NCBI GenBank assembly: GCA_963580455.1
Contig: OY756971.1
Span: 16,577,001-16,641,000, forward strand
Origin: Euonymus europaeus
Taxonomy: Eukaryota; Streptophyta; Magnoliopsida; Celastrales; Celastraceae
DNA length: 64,000 bases
Reading direction: 5' to 3'
Position numbers and translations under genes: made by a program. Shown in pieces: positions 55,640 to 64,000 of this stretch; positions within the stretch are counted from its first letter, which is position 1; every line of letters begins with the position of its first letter. The notes under the pieces are model-generated. The model did no database searches, was not told where the DNA came from, and saw only the letters and a list, made by a program, of their open reading frames with translations.

Positions 55640-57432
55640 CTTGTCCTCAAGGACCAAGGCTAGAAATTTCTGCCGCATCACATTAAGGTCCTCCCAGGTG
55701 GCCTCTTCCACGAGTAAAGTTTCCCAGTGAATTAATACCCCCAACAGAAACAAATTCCTCGCTTGATCCGACGGTGGTGTAAAACACCGTGCGATTTAAG
55801 CATAATGTGACCCTCTTCATCCATATCAGGCAGCCGTGCACTGGTCAAGTTCGGATCACCTACCCGCCTTTTCAACTGGGACACATGAATCACATGATGT
55901 ATTTGAGCATCCGCAGGTAAATCTAATTTGTAGGCCACCTGTCCCACCCGGTTGAGGATTTGATAAGGTCCATAAAATCGGCTCCCCAACTTATAAAGGG
56001 CCTTCTGAGTGACCGTTGTCTGATGATGGGGACGTATCTTCAAATACATCCACTCCCCTGGCTCAAAAATTTCCTCCCGCCTGCCCTTATCATAATAGGC
56101 CTTCATGCGATTATTGGCTTTTTCCAAATTCATCTTGAGCTCCAAGGTTGGTGGTGGTCGGCCATACACATACTCGAATGGTGTGCGTTTCGTAGAAGCA
56201 TGGAAGGTGGTATTATAACAATATTCCGCCCATGGTAGAAAACCTTCCCAACGTTTGGGATTTTGATAGACAAAACATCGAAGATACTGTTCAAGGGAGC
56301 GATTGGTCACCTCAGTTTGGCCGTCTGTTTGAGGATGATATGGAGATGCCATTGCTAAGGTAGTACCTTGCAACTTAAATAATTCACCCTAAAAATTGCT
56401 TGTGAATATTCGGTCCCTATCAGTGACCATGGATTTTGGTATCCCATGCAGTTTAACAATGTTACCCACAAATAATATCGCAATTGACTTGGCTGTATAT
56501 GGAAGGACAAAAGCAATGAAATGGGCGAATTTAGTAAGGCGATCAACCACCACCATAATTCCGGTGTAGCCGTTTGAGAGAGGCAATCCTTCAATAAAGT
56601 CTAGCGAAATATCCTGCCAAACTTTTTTCAGTACCGGCAAGGGCTGCAATAAACCGCTGGGTTTCCTTGAGTCACTCTTCACCCTCTGACAAATATCACA
56701 ATCCGAGACATAATCCCTTGTGGCCTTCTTTAATCCTTGCCAATGCAATAGGTTAGCTATACGGACCCATGTGCGATATACACCGGAATGTCCACCCACC
56801 TTCGAATCATGAAAGTGCTGGAATATTTTTTTGCGAATCTCACCACTGTCCGGTACAACCACTTTGCCACGGTAGAAAAGCAGCCCATCTCGCCATTCAT
56901 AATCCTCCACAGTCTCGGGTTGGCGGTCCAGCTTGGATCGGATCGCTTGACAATGAGTGTCTGTCACAGTAGCTTCGCGAATTTCATCCCAAATTAAGCA
57001 ATTAGGTCCGGTAATAGCAGTCAGGACAGCCACATCATCCCTTCGAGATAAAGCATCAGCCACCAAGTTCTCTCTTCCCGGATTATGCTGAATTTCGAAC
57101 TCAAAACCCATTAATTTGGCCGCAAATTTTTGCTGCTCAGGAGTGATGATACGCTGCTCCAGAAGATGTTTTAAAGGCTGTTGGTCAGTGACAATACGAA
57201 ATTTCTTCCCCAATAAATAAGGCCGCCATAACCGGACAGCTTCAAGGACTGCCAACATCTTCTTGGCATAGATGGACCACCCTCTTTTTGCTGGTCCCAA
57301 CGCCTTGCTGAGATAAGCTAATGGCCTGCCAGCTTGGGTTAACACAACACCAATTCCCACGTCACTTGCGTCGGTATGGACCTCAAAGGTTTCGTTGAAA
57401 TTAGGTATGGCAAGCACAGAAGTTTTGGTCAT
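55640..57432 (-). pseudogene. Gypsy-4 RNase H, integrase and chromodomain-like tail
   Basis: The 347-codon frame at 57432-56389 holds RNase H (FEVHTDASDVGIGVVLTQAG, VTDQQPLKHLLEQ, LVADALSRRD) and integrase: HHCC in FHDSKVGGHSGVYRTW and CDICQRVKSD, catalytic D in ISLDFIEGLP, D in VTDRDRIF. A TAG (Trp codon changed) near 56388 interrupts. The next frame has YHPQTDGQTEVTNRSLEQYL with the catalytic E, then PFEYVYGRPPPTLEL, EIFEPGEWMYLKIRPHHQ, SRFYGPYQILNRVGQVAYKL. A frame change near 55740 leads to HWETLLVEEATWEDLNVMRQ, the chromodomain-like end. Confidence 0.9.
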
Positions 57433-58269
57433 CGCGTCTTTCAGGTGTTCAAATGCAGCAATTCCCTCCTTTGTCCACTAAAAACCTTCCTTGCGCAACA
57501 TATCAGTAAGGGGCTTTGTGATAGAGCCATAATGTTGAACAAACTTCCGATAATAGCCTGTGAGGCCCAAGAATCCTCGCAGTTCGGAAATTGTTTTAGG
57601 CAAGGTCCATGATGTCATAGCTGCAATTTTTTTGTGATCCACCATGACGCCTTGGCGGGATATGATATGGCCCAAGTACTCCACTTCCTCCCTCGCAAAA
57701 TTACACTTCGAACCTTTCAACTTAAACCTGTGTTGCATCAAAATCTTGAAAACTATACGCAAATGTGTTAGGTGGTCAACCCACACCTTGGAGTATATGA
57801 GAATATCGTCAAAAAAAACTAAAACAAATTTGCGTAGATAGCTTTGAAAAATAGTGTTCATGGCATACTGAAATGTTGAAGGTGCATTGCAAAGGCCGAA
57901 AAGCATTACCAAGTACTCTTAGTGTCCATGATGAGTACGAAAAGCGGTCTTGTGAATGTCGGCCTCATCGACTCGGATTTGGTGATAGCCAGCTCGCAAA
58001 TCCAACTTGGAAAAATATTGGGCACCTCCTAATTCATCCAACATGTCATCAATGTTGGGAATTGGGAAACGATCCTTGATCGTAGCCTCATTGAGTGCCC
58101 GATAATCAGTGCAAAATTGCCAGGTGCTGTCTATTTTTTTCACCAATAATACCGGTGAAGAAAATGGACTGGTACTCGGTCTGATTAACCCATTGTGAAG
58201 CATTTCATTCACCTGTCTTTCAATCTCAGTTTTTTGAAAATGCGCGTACCGGTAAGGGGCCACGTTCAC
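57433..58269 (-). pseudogene. Gypsy-4 reverse transcriptase
   Basis: It begins [20 protein letters not shown] and continues [40 protein letters not shown] and [24 protein letters not shown] near 57917 interrupts just before EYLVMLFGLCNAPSTFQYAM; then LVFFDDILIYSKVWVDHL (catalytic site intact) and LRGFLGLTGYYRKFVQHYG. A TAG near 57479 separates it from RNase H. Both breaks are single-base changes. Confidence 0.9.
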
Positions 58270-60012
58270 TGGTTGTGACTCCTGCTTTAAAGGTATCTAA
58301 TGATCAAATGGCCGCTGCGGTGGTAGGGACTGTGGTTCCTCCATCACTTCACCAAACTTCTCCAACAGGGCTCGAATGTCCCACCTCACTTCAGGACTTT
58401 GCTTCGGCTCAATGTGAGTTGTGGTATTTGCCACCTGGACAGCATAACATTGACCTCCACACTTTAACAATTTCTCCAGCGAGCTCGTCTCCACTGCTCG
58501 TGTTTCTTGAATGTCCTGCATGTTTAGTTTCACCCAACCATCACCCCAAGCAAATTCCATGGTCATCCGTCCATAATCGGATACCACTCTTCCAAGGCCT
58601 TCTAGCCATTGAACCCCAAGGACAATATCCAACCCCACCAATGACAGTGCAAATAAATCCATATATAATTGTACACCTTGCATGCGGATAGGGGCATCCT
58701 TGTACAACTCCGAACATCTCAAATTTTCTCCACTAGCCACCCTTACATCGAACGGATCAACAGGTTGGACAGGTAATTTAAGCTTCTCCGCAATGCCGCA
58801 ATTGATGAAATTGTGTGATGAGCCATTGTCTATAAGGATAGTGACCACCTTATTCAAAATCCAGGCTTGTAGTCGCATTGTTTTGGGTCCTTTCGTCCCG
58901 GCCAGTGCATGAATTGAAATTTCATGGTCGACGTTCTTTTCATGGGAGTCCTCTTTCTCTCCATCCAGTTCGTCCCCTCCTAGTGACTCCTCCTCACTGT
59001 CATCAGGTTCAATCATGAACGCCAGTGACACCTTCCAATGGTGTCCTGGAGTAAACTTCTCATTGCAATTAAAAGAAAGTCCTTTTTCCCTCTTTTTTTG
59101 CATCTCCTCCCATGATAATCTCTTCACCCCGGGTGGTATTGATTTAAAGGCTTGCCCCTTATCTGTTACTTTCTCTTCACTACTGTCGGTCATGAATTTC
59201 TTTGTATCACCTCACCAACCTCTTTTGATATCATTCAAATAGTCATCCTCCAACTGCGCCAATTCGATTGCTTCTCGTACAGTCCGAGGCTTACCCACCT
59301 TAATTGCTTTTGCAATTTTTGGTTTGAGGCCTCCAACAAAGGTACCCACAAGAGCCTTCTCCGGCCACCCCCGCACTTGTGTAGCAAGTTTCTCAAACTC
59401 CTTTTGATAGTCTCTTAAACTGCCCACTTGCCAAACTCGGGACAGCGCTTCATAATAATCCACATAGCCCGTCGGTCCGAACCTTACAATGATCTCCTTC
59501 TCGAAGTCCTTCCACCGTACGATCTTCCTTCTTTTTCAATATACTCGAGATATCCATTGCCACCATAGGTTAGCTTCCCCTTCTAAAAAAAATGCTGCAT
59601 AACTAACCCTGTCTGATCGCTCTATCTTTTGAAAGTCAAAGAATTGTTTTGCGCGATTCACCTATGATATGGGGTCATCCCCTTTGAAGATAGGAAAGTT
59701 CATTTTTGGCTTCCAATTCTCACCCTTTCTGTCCTTCTGTTTGAACGCTTCCTCCTCCTCTGAGGATTCCTCAGCCTCCAAACTCGATCCTGAATCTGTA
59801 TTCCCTCCCCCATATTGTCTTGAAGACTGACTACTGCTACTGTTGCTATGGCTCCTTCCTTTGTGCTGCAGCCCCTTTCGAATACTTCTTTCAAGACTCT
59901 TCATTCGACGTTGAATGTCTTGATTGCCTTATTGAACCTCCATGATGATGGCTTGTACGCTGGCTTCAAGATTTTCAATGCACTCCTTATGAGTAGCTGG
60001 CTTGTCTGCCAT
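58270..60012 (-). pseudogene. Gypsy-4 gag and protease
   Basis: It starts at an ATG at 60012 (MADKPATHKECIENLEASVQ). A Ser/Glu-rich stretch and MNFPIFKGDDPIS follow, then stops and frame changes near 59660 and 59470. Gag body: FGPTGYVDYYEALSRVWQVG, LRDYQKEFEKLATQVRGWPE. The zinc knuckle is degenerate (LSFNCNEKFTPGHHWKV): two of the usual Cys are replaced. The protease reads TILIDNGSSHNFI, where the usual DSG is DNG. GLDIVLGVQWLEGLGRVVSD matches the protease C-terminal block. Gag and protease were probably inactive before the stops in pol. Confidence 0.85.
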
Positions 60013-60081
60013 GGTTCCAAGGTATGGCTCGAATCACGGCTTCCACGTGAGATTGAATGGATCTCTCAATGAAAGCACCAA

Positions 60082-60565
60082 TGATGGAAACCGAGATTCC
60101 AAGGTCGAATCTCCCCAATCCAAACACAGGTCTAGACTAGAAAATTCAGAGTTAAGAAGAATTTCTCAGTTTTTCATTCATCAAAAAAATGCCCCATTAC
60201 AAAACGTTGCGCAATAATATAGCACATCTACGCTAATTGCTTGCCTTAACTAACTCCTAAATTTAAGCATACCGAATCAATCATAATAATTTCCCCAAGT
60301 CAACTAATCAACAAGGAGATCGACTCCAATTAACTACTAGCAATAAAATAGGGAAATACTTAAGGCAACACCCTAATGGATGTTGTCATTATTATTGACT
60401 CTTTAACAAACTCTTCAGCCACGTGTACTGCTATCTCCTTCAACTCCCTCTTTTGCATGTATTCCCATCTCTACGTGCATGGCTTGGACTTGTTTGCCTT
60501 GCTTGATCTTCAACCTCCTAGCCCGGTTATATGCATTCTTCAACCTATGACTCTGATCTTCATCA
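60082..60565 (-). repeat. Gypsy-4 5' LTR
   Basis: Second LTR copy, followed by CCAGC at 60566-60570. Confidence 0.95.
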
Positions 60566-60570
60566 CCAGC

Positions 60571-61508
60571 ACTTAACGAGCTGATTGCCGGCGGGTCACG
60601 AACAACTCGAAGTTAATGTCATTTCCATAGTTTAAGTTTAAAAGAATGGGTTTTTTGGGTCAAGTCTTGTTTAGTGGGGTGGGGACTCCTCACGTGCCCT
60701 GGCAATGCGCGCATGCTTTGAAGCTTTTCTTTTCATAAATTTCTAAATAATTTATTTCTTTAATCAATTGAGATTTGAGAGCCTCTAAATACAACATTCT
60801 CTATACATCACCATGATTCATACATATTCACCACATTTTAATTAGTGTATATAAAATAATTTTTTTATTAGAGACGTATATATGAATTTTAAAAATTAAA
60901 AAAAAATTAAAAAATATAAAATAATTAGTTGAAAATACTTAGGATGTAGAGAGATGATGAGTTGAGTTATGATGCATCATGCGAATATAGACAGTATAGT
61001 AACATGTGAAGTAGAAGAGGGTGTGCATTTAGAGGTTTTCTTATTAATTTTACAATGGTGGCTCCGACCAACAGTTATATCTCAGGTCTCACTCCTCGGC
61101 TCCCTTCATCTCAATTCATGCTTTCGAGTGTAGCTTTTTTACTGCGTGTGATATTTTCTTATACTTTAACCTCCGCAAGGACACATAAATCCTTTCCTTC
61201 TATCTCATCCATTCATGGTCTCCCTGTCTCCTTGTTCTCTATTTTATTATTGTAAAAATCCATCATTTATCAGTTTATTAATCTGATCAGAGATGCATAT
61301 TTAAATATTAGAAGTAGAGTGATCGAGTAATGTGTAAAGATCCATTTAACTGGGTTTTTTTAGAATCTTGATCAAGTGAACGATCTTTGGTGATACAAAT
61401 ATCATATCTTTATTAATTTGTTCGTGGTATCGGATTGTGAGTTGTGAACTGGGTTGTTTCTCGAAGGAGTATTTACTTTCGCTTCTGAATCTTTCAAGAA
61501 TTGGCTTC
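60571..61508 (+). promoter_or_regulatory. presumed promoter and 5' UTR of the GID1 gene
   Basis: This stretch upstream of GID1 exon 1 has no ORF of note. It holds a CACGTG G-box at 60691-60696 and AT-rich TATA-like sequence (CATATTTAAATATT) near 61286. The transcription start cannot be placed from sequence. Gypsy-4 sits less than 1 kb upstream of the ATG. Confidence 0.45.
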
Positions 61509-61547
61509 ATGGCTGGCAGCAATAATATCAACCTCAATGAGTCCAAG
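61509..61547 (+). CDS. GID1: gibberellin receptor GID1, coding exon 1
   Basis: The exon encodes MAGSNNINLNESK and is followed at once by a GTACCT donor. GID1 receptors begin with this motif (MAGSNEVNLNESK-like) and have their single intron right after it; the second exon, starting near VVPLNTW, would lie beyond the window. GID1 is a soluble nuclear protein related to hormone-sensitive lipases that binds gibberellin and then DELLA repressors, leading to their degradation. Only the N-terminal lid start is encoded here. The first intron contains an LTR retroelement from 62078. Which paralogue (GID1B or GID1A/C type) cannot be decided from 13 residues. Confidence 0.8.
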
Positions 61548-62077
61548 GTACCTTTGTTTTAGGGTTTTTTTTTCGGTGACTCAAGATGGCGGCTTTTGAT
61601 GTTTGGTGTTTTGAGCAATTTTTTTTATGGTTCCTGTAATGGGTTTGGAAATCAAACACGGACTGGCCATTCAACAAATTTTTGCTCTTCGTGATTTTTA
61701 GTTCAGATTGTGTTGAAGTTTTATTCGGATTGTTGATTCAATGGGAACTAGGAAGGTTGAATCAGGGTTTGTTCATGGAGCTTATCAGTTAGTCTTTGTG
61801 ATTAGGTTTTTGGGCATATGATTTTGTTATCTTCAGTTTCCCCCAAATCTAGAGTATCTGATTTCTTAAGAATCTAATTTACATTGGGTAATTCTTTAGC
61901 TGTGCATCTTATCAATGTTGAGTTTGTGTTTGCTTGGCAATTCATTTACCATTCGACCATTTTATCTTTTACCCCTTTTTTTTCCTTTTATGGCTTTAAA
62001 TTGTGGCAATCAACTTCCATTTAAATTTGATTGCCTTTTTTTGGGTTGCAATTTGAACGTACTTGCTATTTATAGTC
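61548..62077 (+). other. GID1 intron 1, part before the retroelement
   Basis: AT-rich intron-like sequence with T-runs and no ORF. It ends in TAGTC, which would be the left target duplication of the element at 62078. Confidence 0.6.
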
Positions 62078-62430
62078 TGTTATGATCACTTTTAGAAAAT
62101 ATTCCTGTAATCTTTTGGGTCTTACTTGTTGGGCTAGGTGGGGGAGTTTTATTTACTTGGGCCTCAATTCAGGCCTGCATATAATGTATAAAGGGGTGCT
62201 TGGCAATGTGGAGGGCATGAAATGATGAAGAAAATATAATTGAAAATTATGGTTTCTCTGTTTTCTCTCTTTCTTAGGGTTTGAAACAAGAACAGGGAGC
62301 CGCCTCCTTGACTGCTTGATTTGAACCATCTTTTCTAGATTTGAGCAAGAAAGCTGATTATATTGGCTACTACTTGCTGAAATCTTATAGTTACTGAGTA
62401 TTCTTGCTTTTTGTAAGTTTGCTCATAACA
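62078..62430 (+). repeat. 5' LTR of the GID1-intron element
   Basis: TGTTATGATC...GCTCATAACA. A TATAAAGG box lies at 62187-62194 and could start transcription in the sense direction of GID1. Confidence 0.75.
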
Positions 62431-62463
62431 TTTGGTATCGAAGCAGTTCGTAATCCTTGAACC

Positions 62464-62733
62464 ATGCCTCCAAAATCAATCAAAGAATGGGTGGGTGCTT
62501 TGGAAGAGGCGATGTTTTACATACAATGCCATATTGATGAGTAGAGGTTGTTGAATGATCAACGGGTGGAGGCCAACCGACGTGGGTTTGTTGCGATCTT
62601 GCAACGGTTTGAAGCCCTAGATCAAAAAATGACACAGATCACTAATCTACCTTTTCTGGGGGGTGGTGCAAATCTGGTTCCACAAAACTCGGACCCTCAA
62701 GGTCATGAGAATGTCAATGGGTTGATCAACAAA
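62464..62733 (+). pseudogene. gag N-terminal fragment
   Basis: The frame starts MPPKSIKEWVGALEEAMFY, has a TAG at about 62542, and continues from 62548 with VEANRRGFVAILQRFEALDQ and KMTQITNLPFLGGG. The coiled-coil-like N-terminus and its position 33 bases after the LTR are those of Gypsy gag (compare Gypsy-2). The gag core with MDFPxFDG is not present; the frame runs straight into the peptidase fragment. Confidence 0.65.
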
Positions 62734-62930
62734 ATGGAGGTAGCAACAATTGGTGGACACGTTTCTTCCTCAGCATCAAGGAAGGAGATGGGGTATACCT
62801 ATAATGCTCTGAAGACTTATGTACCTGAAATGGTAGAGATGCTAGTTGACTCTGTCATAAACCCTATTTTCTTGGATTGGGAGGTCAATGAACAGCTTCA
62901 AAAGATGAAAATGAAATCAGCGAAGCTTCT
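62734..62930 (+). pseudogene. captured fragment of mitochondrial processing peptidase alpha subunit
   Basis: The frame reads MEVATIGGHVSSSASRKEMG, YTYNALKTYVPEMVEMLVDS and VINPIFLDWEVNEQLQKMK, then in a shifted frame EISEAS. Plant MPP-alpha has EVEAIGGNVTASASREQMGY, DALKTYVPEMVELLVD and FLDWEVNEQLQKVKAEISEAS at this place, just before NNPQ. MPP-alpha binds presequences of imported mitochondrial proteins (also as part of complex III in plants). The fragment is about 65 residues of a roughly 500-residue protein, in frame with the gag start, with one frameshift near 62910. Function from this copy is not expected. Confidence 0.8.
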
Positions 62931-63488
62931 AGATTTCCATTTAAAAGCCAAGAGCCATGTGATGAAATGAATTTACTTCTTCTTGACAAAAGACTGCAGG
63001 TAAATACAAATCTTGCTTTAAATGTGACTTGGCGTAATGGGATGAAATTGAAAGATGTCTTGCTGGATTTTAACAAAAACTATGAGTTAATTGATTTTGC
63101 ACATAAGCTATTTGTGAAAATGTTCCAGCGAGAAAAGTGTTCATGGACTCTGGTGATAGATCCGCTTGTAATTAAGGGATTTTGGATCGAACAAATTCGG
63201 TTGAAGCTTGTGGATGGAGGGGTTTATGACCCCGGGGGTCATAAAATTTATAATGCTGAAGTGGAGTGTAACTGCTTGTTCTTTCTTTCATACTCAAAAT
63301 TCATATGCATCAGTAAGCTTTCTTATTTCTATAATGCACGATCATGGAGCAATGCCTCATTATACTTGCAAGTTAACCACATATATTGGGAGCCTGGTGG
63401 CATCATTACATCAATTGATTATCTCATCGACAAGGAAGCATTTTTGATGGGCTTCTTTTACTTCAGTTTTTGGATAGTAATTCAATAA
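62931..63488 (+). pseudogene. unidentified coding-looking segment, possibly captured exons
   Basis: After the peptidase fragment the frame continues RFPFKSQEPCDEMNLLLLDK, RLQ and a perfect donor CAG/GTAAAT at 62999. The overlapping frame reads through as VTWRNGMKLKDVLLDFNKNY, ELIDFAHKLFVKMFQREKCS and QIRLKLVDGGVYDPGGHKIY. I do not recognise these. The presence of a splice signal suggests genomic rather than mRNA-derived capture. Confidence 0.4.
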
Positions 63489-63611
63489 GAGGGGATAGTG
63501 ACCAGGGAAAGGGAGTTACTGCTAGTAGCACCAGTGTTCTTATTGAAGCATACTACCTTCACATGATTACTTATCCTTACCTGAACATTCATGAGGGAAC
63601 TATGTCTGACT

Positions 63612-64000
63612 TTGAATATGGGAAGGTACTTGTCCTATATGTGGAAGTAAGAATGGGATAAAACGAAGCCCTCCAAGAAGCATGGAAGAATGGAAGAAAA
63701 GGTGTGAGAGGGTGAGAGTTCACATCTTTAGTGGTCCGAGTAGTCGTAAGAAGGATGATTCTTCTGCCCATGTAAAGGCACATGAAAAAATCTTGAAAGC
63801 ATTGAATCTTCATATTTTGGCTGGGAAACGTGACTTGGTTGGGTGGACTGGTAGGACAAAAGAAGCTTGTGACATATTGCATGAATTTCTTGGCATAGTG
63901 ACCATTTTTGGTCAATTTCTAGTTATGATCCATGATGGAAATTTGTTGTTTGAAAATGGGAAGGTAGATGAAGCAATTTTCGGTTCTGTACATGACTTGC
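63612..64000 (+). CDS. unidentified ORF with CxxC motif, runs off the window
   Basis: An open frame of about 129 codons has no stop to the right edge: GTCPICGSKNGIKRSPPRSM, EEWKKRCERVRVHIFSGPSS, then AHEKILKALNLHILAGKRDL, TKEACDILHEFLGIVTIFGQ and MIHDGNLLFENGKVDEAIFG. The single CPIC pair plus a later Cys could be half of a zinc site; the rest looks helical. It has no ATG near its start and may begin with a splice acceptor. It is not a retroelement domain that I know, so it may be another captured gene piece or part of the nested host sequence. Confidence 0.4.

Larger units (their letters stand above)
55132..60565 (-). mobile_element. Gypsy-4: nearly complete chromovirus
   Basis: 5434 bp with two LTRs of about 485 bp (55132-55616 and 60082-60565), termini TGATG...CATCA and exact CCAGC duplications. 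The sequence inside the 5' LTR reads TTGGTGCTTTCATTGAGAG, an unusual primer site compared with the TGGTATC sites elsewhere here. A polypurine tract (AATGGGATGGGAA) precedes the 3' LTR. The LTRs differ at roughly 18 positions by eye (near 4%). Polyprotein order: gag, protease, RT, RNase H, integrase, chromodomain-like tail; all domains are present but several stops occur. Confidence 0.95.
62078..64000 (+). mobile_element. LTR retroelement in GID1 intron carrying captured host sequence, partial
   Basis: A 353-bp LTR (62078-62430) with inverted ends TGTTATGA/TCATAACA is followed by a primer site (TTTGGTATCGAAGCAG) and a gag-like ATG at 62464. Instead of the rest of gag, the internal region holds a fragment of mitochondrial processing peptidase alpha and further coding-looking DNA with intron signals. 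The 3' part lies outside the window. It may depend on a related Gypsy element for movement. Confidence 0.75.

Noticed and set aside
55427..55663. ORF repeated at 60376-60576
   Set aside because: Same explanation: it is inside the two LTRs of Gypsy-4.

Overview
The window is nuclear DNA from a flowering plant, most likely a eudicot. It is AT-rich and packed with LTR retrotransposons whose primer sites read TGGTATC, as plant elements do. It also carries a FAR1-type Mutator-like element, MITEs, and one recognisable host gene, the short first coding exon of the gibberellin receptor GID1 near the right edge. Almost all coding sequence is transposon-derived and broken by stops, frameshifts or deletions. 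I saw no rRNA, tRNA or CRISPR.

Layout. 1-1119 (-): hAT-derived TTF-type/DUF4371 gene, running off the left edge. 1429-1598 (-): a possible host exon. 2093-5930 (-): Copia-1, integrase core deleted. 6338-12690 (+): Gypsy-1, reduced to two LTRs and an integrase tail, with Copia-2 (6516-11086, -, TSD GCGTA) inserted in its left LTR. 13634-14782: solo LTR with TSD ACAAG, next to an 80-bp tandem repeat. 15500-17741 (+): 5'-truncated Copia-4. 18148-24475 (-): Del/Tekay-like solo LTR (TSD CACTA) split by Gypsy-2 (18847-23003, -). 24927-25042: foldback MITE. 26222-29440 (+): Copia-3. 30551-30862 (+): small ORF like the putative plant transposon protein family. 31301-40582: MULE of about 9.3 kb with a DUF1985/Ulp1-like gene on + and a FAR1-type transposase on -, containing two tandem arrays and a MITE with TTA duplication. 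41205-49391 (-): Gypsy-3 (Del/Tekay), its 5' LTR cut by a second retroelement (49391-about 52130, -). 55132-60565 (-): Gypsy-4, a nearly complete chromovirus with TSD CCAGC. 61509-61547 (+): GID1 exon 1. 62078-64000 (+): an LTR retroelement inside the first intron of GID1, running off the right edge.

How the parts relate. The layers can be read from target duplications and interruptions: Copia-2 is younger than Gypsy-1, Gypsy-2 is younger than the Del-like solo LTR, and the element at 49391 abuts a truncated Gypsy-3 LTR. The most interesting locus is the right end. There the GID1 first intron holds a retroelement whose gag start is joined to a fragment matching the alpha subunit of the mitochondrial processing peptidase, followed by coding-looking DNA I could not identify. 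The second is the MULE, which pairs a transposase with an Ulp1-like gene; each has lost one predicted catalytic residue.
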